Assembly: GCF_015832195.1 (NCBI RefSeq)
Contig: NC_052028.1
Coordinates: 7,297,501-7,361,500, forward strand
Reading direction: 5' to 3'
DNA: 64,000 nucleotides
DNA from: Motacilla alba alba
Taxonomy: Eukaryota; Chordata; Aves; Passeriformes; Motacillidae
Shown here in pieces: positions 49,901-58,425 of the stretch. How positions within the stretch are numbered: position 1 is the first letter of the stretch; every line of letters starts with the position of its first letter. Position numbers and translations under genes: made by a program. Under the pieces are notes generated by a model. It did not search any database and was not told the origin of the DNA. It worked only from the letters and a program-made list of their open reading frames with translations.

Positions 49901-52900
49901 TGGTGGTGTGAAAAGGGAGCAGAGGTGGAGAGGTTTCCTGGTGGTGTGAAAAGGGAGCAGAGGTAGAGAGGTTTCCTGGTGGTGTGAAAAGGGAGCAGAG
50001 GTGGAGAGGTTTCCTGGTGGTGCATCCAAAGCTGTGTTTCTTGTCTGGAGGACATTATAACTTAGGTCAAGGCCAACCAAAGAGCACAGCTTTAGTTTGC
50101 TGCTCTGCTTTCAGAAAGCTGCTGAAGCTTTACCCAAAGGTTTGTTCTCAGTGTCTGCTCTGGGCCATTGCTATGTACCAAGTTATATTCACTCACCTTT
50201 GGGCCCTTCTGGGGTTTGTTTGGTATTGGACTGAGATCAGTGCTGCACTTCAGACACTGCCAGTGAGGAGTTGGGCTGATGCAGAGTGTTTACTGTAGCA
50301 GTGCTTCTGGTGGGAGGTTTTTCTGCAGCCCCAGCTTGAAGAACAAAACCAGGTTGGTGATCCTGGCTTCCTCTCAGAGCTTTTTTAGGAATATGCAGCT
50401 GGAAACCTTTTAGGCAAAAGCTTTAGTAGAGAATTACCAGTTGATACCAAGTGGTTTGTATGAAATGTTTACATCCTTTCCCATCCCAATACATTTTAAA
50501 GCCAAATCTGGAAGACCAGAGAGGAGCACATGCATTCAGGTACATCAGAGTTCAGGGAACCGAAGGTGATGGAGCTTTTACAGGTGGGCCACCTGGTGAT
50601 TTGGATGATGTTCATTGGCAAGTGTCTTTCCAGAGGAGTAGTGTTAAGAGCACTCATTAATACTTGTGCAAAGCTCCTAGAGATGCTTTGAGGAGGAGGA
50701 GAAATGCATAGGTTTGTTAGAGAAGCAGTGAGGTGGGTGCTGCCCATGCTTTGCAGTTCCCAAGCCCAAGCCCAGTGGCCAAGGCCCCAGGACATGATGG
50801 CACTTTCCTTTGGGAGACAGCCCCACCACCTCGGCTGTCCCATCTGGAGAGCTCTGGAGCTGTGAGTGATGGAATGGGGTGAGGACCCTGCAACGCCACT
50901 GCTCCATCTGTGTGGGCTGGTTGGCTGCTCTTGGGGGTCTCCATCAGCAGTCCTTTCTCCTGTTCCATCAGCAGTCTTATCATTAAAATTTTAAATCAAT
51001 CCTTTGATTACTAGTTCCAAACAAGATGTTGACAGCGGTGAGATCTTCTCCAAGTTGCAATGGGTTAAAATCAAATGTCTGTACAATAGATTGGTGCTTT
51101 GACCTTTCATGCTGTCTTTACTTAATGTAAATAACTGAAACTTAAATGCTGATTTTCTTTTGTTCTTTCTATAGCTTCTTTAGTCTTCCCAGTGCGTACT
51201 CCATAACAACAGGAAGATATGTTAATTAGAAGATTTATTAAGGCCAAAACATCTCATACAGAAGAAATTAATTGGTGCTTACACCTTTAAGCTTGCAATA
51301 TATTGCACAGAAGAGAATATGTAGCAAGGACTAAAATTCACCATGTCTTTTGATGGGGAAAAGTTTGCTTAATCAGGTTTCTTGGTAAAGTTGAAATCCA
51401 AGATACTTGCCAAAAGGTAAACTGCTAATTCATGCTGCTGCACGGCTGGCACTAAATACAGAATGCTTATTCTGGGGCTCTTAGCCCAAGGGAGTTAACA
51501 TTGACTGACTCCAGAGAGGTGAGGGACAAAGCTGGGGTACTGTGAGGGGCTTTCAGCTTTGCTGCTCGAGCTGCTGCAGTAGCAGGGTCCTGCAGGTCCT
51601 CTCCTCAGTCTGGTTTTGGGGTGTAACTGGGGAACCTGATGTCCCTAACCTGACATCCCTAGTTTGACATCCCTAATCTTTCAGCTGGATTCTCACCTTT
51701 CATAACAATAACTCTTCTGTGCAGCTTGCTTCTGTATACTTACAGGTTTTATAACCAAAATGTCCCAACCTTCATCTCTTTAGTTTTCTGAGGGCTGCAC
51801 GTGGTGCCTCACCCCGTAACCCCTTCCCCAGAGCTCCCTGCCCACCTCCCCTCTGCTGCTTTGGGGCCAGGTAACCCTGCCTGGCCAGTCTGGGCTCTGC
51901 TCATCCTTCTGGGATGTGATGGGTGCAAAGGGGAACCATGTTAAAGCACAACTAAATGTTATTTATTAATGGAGGAGAAATGGTTTAAAGCTGGCGACTC
52001 AGTGTTCCTGGTGTAAGTTCTGTCTTTGTAACAGACTGACTTCCCCTTACACAAACACTTTTCTTAAAAAAAAGGAAAGGGGAAAAACAAAGTGTGATGT
52101 CTGTGCCCCAGTAACTTCACACAGGAACAGGGAGAGGCCCCAGTTTATCTTTGTTTTAAACAACCTTGTAAATGAACCTCAGGAATGACCTGTACCAAAG
52201 CTGGGTTTAATAAAAACAAAACTGACTTGTTTAACAAACATCTGTTAAAACCATGGTTTGTACACCAGGTATAACCAGAACAATGTCCTCTGTCCCTCTG
52301 TGGTCCCAGTTTCCCCTCATTAACCCTGTTGCCCTCTGATTAAAGTGTGATGTCCCCTGTGCACCCCGATGTCTTGGCACCTGCTGTCCCGTCTCCCTCC
52401 TTTTTTCCCCGACTGCTGCATTCCCCACTGCCCCGAGACTGAGAAGATAAGAGTGGCCAAAAGCCAGTCTTTGGCAGGAGCTTTGAAGAAGTCTCACCCT
52501 CACCCTGTGCCCCTACCTCATGCTGGTGGTGTGACCACAGTGGGACAAAAGCTGAGAATGGGGAGTATGGGTGTATGTGACAGGAGCCCCCAGGCTCCCG
52601 CAGAGGACATTGTGTCCCTGTAACCCTCCAAGAGACAGAGGCTGGTGTAGAGGTCCTGACTGCCCCAGACACTGAGTGCCTGTCCCTAGGGTGGGTGACA
52701 AGTGACAGTCTCCAAACCCTCTGGATGCCCTGGGATTTAGAACCCAAGTCAGAACTGGGAAATAGATTGCAGCTGTAACAGGTACGTGGCCTGAAAAGGA
52801 CTGAACTGGACACGTGGAGAAGCTGTGGAGGCTGCTGCCACTTGCAGGCATTAGGGATGAAACTCCACAGCAAACATGTTCACCCCATGCTCTTCATCCC

Positions 52901-55900
52901 TGCCTGTCCCTGCTGCCACAGTGGGCAGGGATGAGACACCACTTGTGCCAGGGGAAGTGGGACCAGCTGGGGAGCACCAGGGTCTGACACAGCTGTGTCT
53001 TGGGGCCATGACTTCAGAGCTGGAAGTCTGCTTAGGAGGGCTCTCTCTGTCTTCCTGTCTGTGGTGCCCTGTAGGGAGTGTGGGAAAGCTGGAGCTGTGT
53101 GTGACCGTCAGGCTGAGCTATGGTACAGCCTCTGCTGCTGCTTTGAGGCTGTTCTAAATGTGCTTATGTTCCCTTTTGAGGCAGCCACTCTGATTCCTTT
53201 GGCAAAGCTTTCATCCGGCTTGGAGCTTTTGTCAAGTTAGATTCCCAGCAGGATAGGTAAATTGGGAATAGAAGCTTTTTGTTCTTTTTCCAAATTGCTC
53301 AGAAGATTTGATTAAGTTCTGTTTGTCATGACCATAGTTAGGTCACTAGGGGGATTACACTTGCATGTCTTGCTGAGGAATGGGAGGGGGCTCTGAGACC
53401 TGCCAGAAGCTAATGCATCTCTCCATCTCAGTGCACTTTCTGCCTTCCTAAAGAATTGAACTGTAAGTACTGCTCAAATTCAATTTAACACACCAAAGTC
53501 AATTAGCAGGAAAAAAAACTAATAACTGTATCGCTGCAATGCCACAAATGAGGTATGACTATTGCATTACTCTTGCCTTTGCAGTTTTCTTGTCTCTTGG
53601 TCAGTTCTCTGACCACAGGAGTTTATTTATTTGTGCAGCTCTTCTCCTAGGTCATCACACACCCTCCACAATTAGTGCCACTAAGTCAGGCTTATTGCCA
53701 GAAGCACCCCAGTGAGTGCTGTCTTGAAATGGGGCAGCTCCCTCCTCACCTGCAATGGCTCCTGGGTGACTGCATGAGCTGTGACATGGTTTAGCTGGGG
53801 GTTATGGATGGGGGACATTGTGGTAGATGGGAGGATCTGAAATGCTTTGCTCTTTCTGTAGGTGGTTTAAAACAGCCACAGAAAACAGTTCTGTGGGTGC
53901 TTACCATAGGGGATTTCAGGTGTAATTGCAGCTTTGTTTACAAGGTGGTGGTAGCTTCAGGCATCTGTAAATCTGGCCTGAATTGAGGCAACAACAAGAG
54001 GAGTCTGGGTTTGAGAGGTGTGCCTCACCTGGGCCAAGATACCCCAAGGGAAGGGACCTTACCAGGTCAGAGCTCTTTGAAAATACTCTATAAGCATTCT
54101 CTGTAGTTCTTCTGGGAGTGAATATTCCCCAAAACAACAATCCTCACAGAGCTAGCCACAACCACATCAGACCTGTGCCAGCACTCCCTGAATCTGGCAC
54201 ATTTTCACCAGTAACTGGTGTGCAGCAAATGGGACCTGCAGTGGTGAGTTGAGCTGCAGTTGGAATAAACTCACGTTGTACACACAGTCCAAACAGGTAG
54301 GCACACAGGTGAGCTGTCATCCTCTCTGAAACTCCCTGGGCAAAATAATTGTTCCTGACCCTTCTGTGTGTGGGGAGTGTTCATCTTGTCACTCATTGGT
54401 TGTCCAGACAGAGAGGGGAAAGGTGTTAAAGCTTCTGACCCTATACTGCTAGAAAAAAAAAAAAGAGAATCAGTGCTATTCTCACTACCCAAAAAGCTCC
54501 TTCTGTAACAAGAATGGTCCTGTGCAAGAGCAGCTCCTTCCTGTACCTGGCAGCTCATTCTTTGGGGTAGGAAGCTCCATTCTGAGCAATGGCAGAATGA
54601 AGAGGTAAGTGACATTCTTAGCCTGTGGAAGCCAAGACACAAGTATTTGTTCCTTTGTGGTAACTACAGTGCTGGAATAGGTTGTGGGAGGGAGCTGTGC
54701 TGCCAGAGAAGCAGCAGTGTGTCCTGGGAGCACAGGCAGGCTCCAGGTGAACTGTTCCCATCTCAGTGTGGCATCTTGTACCCTGACTGAGAACATGGAG
54801 CCCTAAAGGGCCTTCCAGCACTGCCTTTATCTTTTAGAATTAACCCCTGTAATGTACACTTTTGCATGTTGATCACAGAGATCTGCAGAGATTTTGAAAA
54901 GCAAGTTTGTTCGTGGGTTTCAACACTTCATCCAGCTGTAGGCAAGAACTGTATCCACAGGCTCACAGCTATGGGGGAAAACACGAGGTTAGGATTGTTG
55001 TGGTGTCGAGTTACAGCATGTTAATCACTGTGTGTAGAACTCTGCTGCTGGCATTGCCACGGGTACACGCAGCTGATGACAGTGCTTGAGATAGGGCAAG
55101 GGGATGGGAGGGAAGCAGAGCCCATCACACAGCCCAGTTTTCTGCAGGAATTGGTGTGGGCATCACCTTTCAGCTGGGCTATTCCAGGACCACAGAGACC
55201 AGGCAGACCAAGCTGATGTTTATTTAGTGGAAACTATTAAAGACAACTCGCCTCCTTCCAAAAACCAGGCAGTCAACTCACAGCTTGTGAGAGAAAAGGA
55301 AGGTGCTGCTCAGGAGGAGGGAAGAGCCCTACCATTAAATGAGAACCTTCCCTGTGGTAGCATAAATAAATGCCATGTTCCAAGCATGCTGCTGCCTGAC
55401 CCTCGAGTATGCGGGGACCTCACAAACCTCATGTGGTCTAAACCAGCCCCAAGTCCTGCTCCTGCAGCATCCCAGGCCTGGGCAGGGCCCCCCCTCAGCC
55501 CAGCATCCACAGCGTGAGGTAGCTTTGACCCGGCTCAAGGGAATTCTGTGACTTTCACTGCTGGTTCAAGTCATGTCTGTTCACACAGGTTATTTGCACT
55601 AAGTCTCCATTACTGGATGTTACTGGAACACTTGGGGGCTTCCTTTGTGGTTTCAAGAGCTGCATGGCTTTCTCCCTGCACACACAGCGCTCCCTCTGGC
55701 AAATTTAACACTTGAGAAAGCACAAACAGCTGCTCAGCACATCAGTCCTGCATGGCTGGTGCAGGAATTCCTCTCCTACAGGATAAGGCGATGAAGAAGG
55801 GGAGAAGGCCAGAAACGTTCTTCTTGCACTGATGAGTTCTGCATTTACACAGCATTGTCTCCTTGCTCCTGTCCCATCTCTGTCTCCAAGTTATTTATCC

Positions 55901-58336
55901 CATGTCATTACATGAGACACCTGCTCAGTATTTAGCCTGTGCCAGTCCATATGAAACCCCCTCCTGTTCTGTGAGAGGATGGCAGGTATGGTGCTGTTAC
56001 CCATCCCCTACTGGCTGGATTATACCCTCAAACTACGGTAACAATCACCTAAAAATGCCTATTGTTTAAAACACTAAACCTCCACTAAAAGGATTTGTGA
56101 AGCTGGCTTTTAAAAGTGCAAGAGTGGTTTAATCTGACCTTTGTAAAACCACTTTGCTATTAAGATTAAGCAATTTGTAAGAAATAATGTGGTTGTAATG
56201 GTGGAGGGGAATTATTAAAAGCATTTTATTTTGTCTAGTCTGGTAAAACAGAATAAATTTTAAAAACCCTCACCAGCACATGCTGGTTGGTGAGAGCTCA
56301 AGGCGCAATGGTGATTGTAGACAAGAAGTGATTTCCCACATTTCATAGGAGCTGTGATAGAGTCTGTAATGGCTTAACCAGGAAAAAGCACGGATCCCAG
56401 ACCCCTGGATTACAAGGTAAGGCCTTAAGGAAAACTGGAGGTTTGATTCAAGCTTCTCACTGCTGAATCAAAACCTTGGTTCCATCTGAGATCTCTTGCA
56501 GAGGCAGCAGTGGGGGCTGCCCGTTCCTCGACAGCAGCTCCTGTTCAGCTCCCATGGGCCGAGCCAGATTAGCTCTAATGAGAGAACAATGGTGTGAGCT
56601 GGATGAAAGGCTCAATCTGTCAAACTTCATCATGGCTATTTTAAAAATAAACTCTTGAGGCGTTTGGTTCTCCATGAAGTTTGTAGCTGCCTGCCAACTG
56701 GATCCCTGGGCTGCAGAACTGTGACCAAGTCCCTCCTCTCCCCAGCTTTCTGTCTTTACATAATCTTAAAAGCGAGGTGGAGCACATACTGCTTAGGAAG
56801 GACATAAAAAATGGACTGATTATACCAAGTGTCTTTATCCTCTGAGAAGCACAATGACACTTTTGTCCTGTTATTTTAGCTGTTCTGTTTGCTGGGACCT
56901 GCTGGTTCCGCAGGTGCTGCTTCCAAGGCAATAATTCTCCACGAGTCCTTTTTGGGCGGCTGTAAGGGAGGACAGGAGCAGCTCAGTTGAGAGCATGAGC
57001 CTCCTGTGTTCATCCTCCCAGCACTCACTTCCCCATCCTCACTGTGCAGGTGTCTGAATCCATCACAGCATTCTTCAGTCTCAGTGGTTTGATCAGGAAT
57101 TTGGGCTGCAGTAGGTGGGAAAGGGGCTGAAACAGGCTGGCTTACAGCAACCCTCAACCTCCCTTGTTGGGAACTCTGCCGTTCAGAAGGGTGCTGGCAG
57201 GTAGCCTTGCCTTGGGATGGCCCTGCACAGCTTGGCTGATGGGATAGAAAGTATTAACAGCATTGGGTGCCTGCAAGCACATTAACTCTAGATCCACCAG
57301 CTCTTTGCAGTGCATGAATTCAGTGCTGTTCACCCGTAAAGAAAGATGCAGATTTATTGTGAGTTCTGGATATGTGACTCCCTTGTCTGGCCACTGCTCC
57401 TGTCACTTTGTAATTAGGGGGAGCGTAGGGACAGGCTGCATGCCTCAGTAGATGCATAGCAGCAATATGCTGTTGATCCTGATGGAAAACTCTTATCCAG
57501 GAGCTCCTGACAACTACCCCTATAATTACTACTACTTCTACTACACAGAACTTGGGCAAATGCTTCCCCTTGGCAGGAAACAGCGGGGACAGCACGAGAC
57601 CAGGTTATTTCAGACACATTCAAGAACTTAAAATGGGTGGATGGCAAGCTGATAGCCTGGTTCTTTAGCCTTCTAAGTGTGCTCTCTTAAAAGGCATGTG
57701 TTTCATGAAACTGGGGAAAAGCTTAAGAAAAAAATAGAGCTTGTCTTGAATCATTAGAAGTCAAACTGATTATATTTTTAGAGCTATGTGACTGTACTTA
57801 AAAGTTTTCTCAGTGTTCAGAAGGAGGTTGAGGAAACTGGGCAGATTTCTAGGTGCTCTCAGACTCTCCCATCATGAGAGAATTTCTCCTGGCTCAGGAT
57901 GCAGGCAGCTATCTGTGGCCAAGAATTTGGAACCCTCCCTTCCCTGCCAAAGGGATGTCCCTCTCCCCAGTCCCACCCCTGAACTGCACTTTTGTTCCCT
58001 TTTGTTAGCACCAGCAAGGTCTGCAGCAAAGGCGGAACTAGGACACAAGTCTCAGGAGCTGCTGAAGTGCAATATTGGCTGTAAATACACATGGCTTTAT
58101 TCTTTATCATGTCCTGCTTTCAGGATTTGTGACCAAAGGCCATTTTGCTTCCTACCTGTGCTTTTTTTAGCAGATCAGTAATAACAGGAAACCAACCAGG
58201 AGTCTGCCTCTCCAGCTCCAAGGTGATGATCACCAAAGCCAACGTGGAGCCCTTAAACTGCACAAGTTGGTGGCAGGCCATACAGTGCTGCAGCTGCTTG
58301 GTCAAGAGTGCAACGTGGAGGGAAGGATTCCTCTGA
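16918..58336 (+). CDS. SEPTIN8: SEPTIN8, septin GTPase (SEPT6 group), long isoform, 481 residues
   Basis: Septin 8 is a GTP-binding filament subunit that co-polymerises with other septins at membranes and the cytoskeleton. Coding exons: 16918-16947, 33839-33953, 35226-35421, 36084-36270, 41421-41582, 43008-43104, 43437-43605, 43856-43988, 44665-44855, 58171-58336. They sum to 1,446 bases in one frame. The N-terminus [10 protein letters not shown] is that of human SEPT8. The GTPase domain has the P-loop GETGIGKS (49-56), G3 DAVGFGD (101-107) and G4 AKAD (184-187). The septin-unique element follows (MEDLREQTH...[14 protein letters not shown]). From about residue 320 a Glu/Lys-rich coiled coil runs to KDKDKK. 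The distal tail ends in CCSCLV and WREGFL. Human isoforms of 483 and 429 residues, as I recall them, compare with 481 and 427 here. SEPT6-group septins lack the catalytic Thr and are thought not to hydrolyse GTP. Confidence 0.95.
28754..28929. repeat. 44-bp minisatellite, four copies
   Basis: Units beginning CTCGCAGTAAAGGGCCAAAT start at 28,754, 28,798, 28,842 and 28,886 (CTCTCAG in the last). Copies alternate between AACATCTCTG and GACATATCTG variants, which suggests the array grew by duplicating a two-unit block. Confidence 0.95.
31432..31735. repeat. 42-bp minisatellite, seven copies
   Basis: The unit is CCTTTAAACCCCCC followed by TGTGTAT or ATATAT, then CCTGGGGTCTGAGTTGGAGCA. Left copies carry TGTGTAT; the three right copies share CATATAT, so the array has two sub-families. 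The 42-bp length preserves frame and gives a minus-strand open frame with a 14-residue period, which is not a gene. Confidence 0.95.
32571..32960 (+). mobile_element. passerine endogenous retrovirus LTR plus start of leader
   Basis: I recognise this as a common songbird LTR: TGTGAAAATCCCTTTGCTAGG, CTCCTGAGAAGCTGAAGGGCC, then GTGTAAACAATTTGTTATC, a CCAAT box, and AATAAACCAGCCTTCTGAAA at 32,881 near the 3' end. It ends near CCCACGACA. Five bases on, ATGGTGACCCCAGATGTGG resembles a primer binding site for tRNA-Trp, so a little internal sequence is present. No viral genes remain. Confidence 0.8.
33839..33953 (+). CDS. SEPTIN8: SEPTIN8 coding exon 2
   Basis: Acceptor CCTGGCAG, donor GTGG|GTGAGC (ends phase 1). 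It encodes residues 11-48, including the segment [15 protein letters not shown] before the P-loop, nearly identical to mammalian septin 8. It differs at the start (EEKRN), where this group of septins is variable. Confidence 0.95.
33954..35225 (+). other. SEPTIN8: SEPTIN8 intron 2
   Basis: Canonical GT-AG intron of 1.27 kb with no repeat or exon recognised. Confidence 0.85.
35226..35421 (+). CDS. SEPTIN8: SEPTIN8 coding exon 3 (P-loop and switch II)
   Basis: Acceptor CCTCCCTAG. It encodes [19 protein letters not shown], completing the P-loop, and [14 protein letters not shown]. The only donor that keeps the conserved DESYRP junction in frame is GACGAAAG|GCAGGT, a GC donor. The GT four bases downstream (CAG|GTCTTG) would break the frame. 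Confidence 0.93.
35422..36083 (+). other. SEPTIN8: SEPTIN8 intron 3, GC-AG type
   Basis: Begins GCAGGT and ends GGTTTTAG. The exon 4 side starts with TTACAGGCC, giving Ser-Tyr-Arg-Pro in frame. No alternative pair of GT and AG sites reproduces the conserved protein. Confidence 0.85.
36084..36270 (+). CDS. SEPTIN8: SEPTIN8 coding exon 4
   Basis: Encodes [20 protein letters not shown] and then the strongly conserved [19 protein letters not shown]. Donor AGCAAG|GTAGGG, phase 0. Confidence 0.95.
36271..41420 (+). other. SEPTIN8: SEPTIN8 intron 4 (5.1 kb)
   Basis: GT-AG intron. No named repeat, RNA gene or additional exon can be supported; the open frames inside are short and unconserved in appearance. 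Confidence 0.8.
41421..41582 (+). CDS. SEPTIN8: SEPTIN8 coding exon 5 (G4 motif)
   Basis: Acceptor GTGCTCTAG. It encodes [20 protein letters not shown], with the guanine-specificity motif AKAD at residues 184-187, and [16 protein letters not shown]. Donor AT|GTGGGT, 54 whole codons. Confidence 0.95.
41583..43007 (+). other. SEPTIN8: SEPTIN8 intron 5
   Basis: GT-AG intron of 1.4 kb, AT-rich on the left. Nothing else recognised. Confidence 0.8.
43008..43104 (+). CDS. SEPTIN8: SEPTIN8 coding exon 6
   Basis: Encodes [20 protein letters not shown] and [11 protein letters not shown], part of the G domain preceding the septin-unique element. Donor CAAG|GTGAGC, phase 1. Confidence 0.95.
43437..43605 (+). 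CDS. SEPTIN8: SEPTIN8 coding exon 7 (septin-unique element)
   Basis: Encodes [16 protein letters not shown] and [20 protein letters not shown], the septin-unique element that forms the G-domain interface. Donor TTCAG|GTGAGT, phase 2. Confidence 0.95.
43856..43988 (+). CDS. SEPTIN8: SEPTIN8 coding exon 8 (coiled coil, first part)
   Basis: Encodes [20 protein letters not shown] and [20 protein letters not shown], the start of the C-terminal coiled coil used for pairing with other septins. Donor GAGAGAG|GTGGGT, phase 0. Confidence 0.95.
43989..44664 (+). other. SEPTIN8: SEPTIN8 intron 8
   Basis: GT-AG intron of 0.68 kb; nothing else recognised. Confidence 0.8.
44665..44855 (+). CDS. SEPTIN8: SEPTIN8 coding exon 9 (coiled coil, last shared exon)
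   Basis: Encodes [20 protein letters not shown] onward to KDKDKK. The donor AAAAA|GTAAGT is consensus and ends phase 2, so the next base decides the tail: C at 58,171 or T at 46,668 both give Asn. Without splicing, the frame reads AAG TAA and stops at once (44,857-44,859), so an unspliced or retained form would end Lys-Lys-Lys. Confidence 0.95.
46668..46671 (+). CDS. SEPTIN8: SEPTIN8 short-isoform terminal codons
   Basis: Acceptor TTTGTTTCTTTCAG, then T TAA. Joined to exon 9 (AA|T TAA) it ends the protein Lys-Lys-Asn-stop after 427 residues. That matches the short septin 8 isoform of mammals (429, from memory) and the endings of the related septin 11. The pyrimidine tract is much stronger than at neighbouring AGs. 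Confidence 0.75.
46672..48250 (+). other. SEPTIN8: SEPTIN8 short-isoform 3' UTR
   Basis: Long AT-rich non-coding stretch after the TAA, with no competing frames. An AATAAA at 48,223-48,228 is followed by a GT-rich stretch (TTGTTGGGAGTCTG), fitting a cleavage site near 48,245. The UTR may continue to a second signal, ATTAAA at about 49,471, with a strong GT-rich downstream element. It includes a TA run at about 47,262-47,278 followed by GA repeats. Confidence 0.6.
48223..48228 (+). terminator. SEPTIN8: poly(A) signal AATAAA, short SEPTIN8 isoform
   Basis: A canonical hexamer about 1.55 kb after the stop at 46,671, with a downstream GT-rich element. Confidence 0.55.
49871..50022. repeat. 38-bp minisatellite, four copies
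   Basis: Units TGAAAAGGGAGCAGAGGTGG, then AGAGGTTTCCTGGTGGTG, start at 49,871, 49,909, 49,947 and 49,985. Copies are almost identical (one G-to-A), so the array is young. Confidence 0.95.
50030..56860. other. intronic DNA, nothing recognised
   Basis: Part of the last SEPTIN8 intron. No exon, repeat family or RNA gene can be supported on either strand. Confidence 0.5.
56876..57333 (-). pseudogene. CCNI2: CCNI2 exon 6 (C-terminal), frameshifted
   Basis: From 57,333 the frame gives [20 protein letters not shown], matching cyclin I MDSSQLIHCRELV, then stops with TGA at 57,154-57,156. Homology resumes in another frame ([19 protein letters not shown]) to a stop at 56,876. The base before GTG AAC should be the G of an AG acceptor, but the sequence is TTTACGG. 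An in-frame rescue acceptor exists upstream at about 57,411 (GTGACAG|GAGCAG). Confidence 0.75.
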
Positions 58337-58386
58337 GGCAGTCTGGGTGGGAGATGGGGCCAGCTGGACATCACCATGGCATGGAA
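58156..58386 (-). pseudogene. CCNI2: CCNI2 exon 5 (second cyclin fold), open, antisense to SEPTIN8
   Basis: Acceptor CTTCTCTGCAG, 77 whole codons, donor GCACAG|GTAGGA. It encodes [14 protein letters not shown] onward, including [20 protein letters not shown] and DLLKKAQ, closely matching cyclin I. No stop or frame break. It contains the entire SEPTIN8 distal coding exon on the other strand. Confidence 0.9.
58171..58336 (+). CDS. SEPTIN8: SEPTIN8 coding exon 10 (distal tail with CCSC motif)
   Basis: Acceptor TTTTTTTAG|C completes Asn, then [41 protein letters not shown] and WREGFL-stop (TGA 58,334-58,336). Human septin 8 long isoform ends almost the same, as I recall it. The cysteines CCSC (58,286-58,297) match a reported palmitoylated, filopodia-inducing septin 8 tail. 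The exon lies wholly antisense within CCNI2 exon 5. Confidence 0.93.
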
Positions 58387-58410
58387 CTGCAGAGAAGATA
58401 AAGTGTACAT

Positions 58411-58425
58411 ATATATATATATATA
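58411..58425. repeat. short (TA)n microsatellite
   Basis: A run of TA dinucleotides just 3' of the SEPTIN8 stop, in its probable 3' UTR and in CCNI2 intron 4. Confidence 0.8.

Larger units (their letters stand above)
44856..58170 (+). other. SEPTIN8: SEPTIN8 last intron of the long isoform (13.3 kb)
   Basis: Donor GTAAGT at 44,856; acceptor CTTTTTTTAG at 58,161-58,170. Inside lie the alternative terminal exon with its 3' UTR (46,668 to about 48.2 or 49.5 kb), a minisatellite at 49,871, and the last exon of the CCNI2 pseudogene on the minus strand (56,876-57,333). The rest, about 50.1-56.8 kb, shows no gene. Confidence 0.85.

Noticed and set aside
58145..58336. A separate small plus-strand gene at this place
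   Set aside because: The open frame is the SEPTIN8 distal exon plus a few intronic codons; there is no ATG and a strong acceptor lies inside it.
58120..58410. Dismissing the minus-strand frame as a mere shadow of SEPTIN8
   Set aside because: The peptide matches cyclin I over 77 residues and is bounded by correct splice sites, and five more cyclin I exons flank it in order. It is a real (if decayed) gene.
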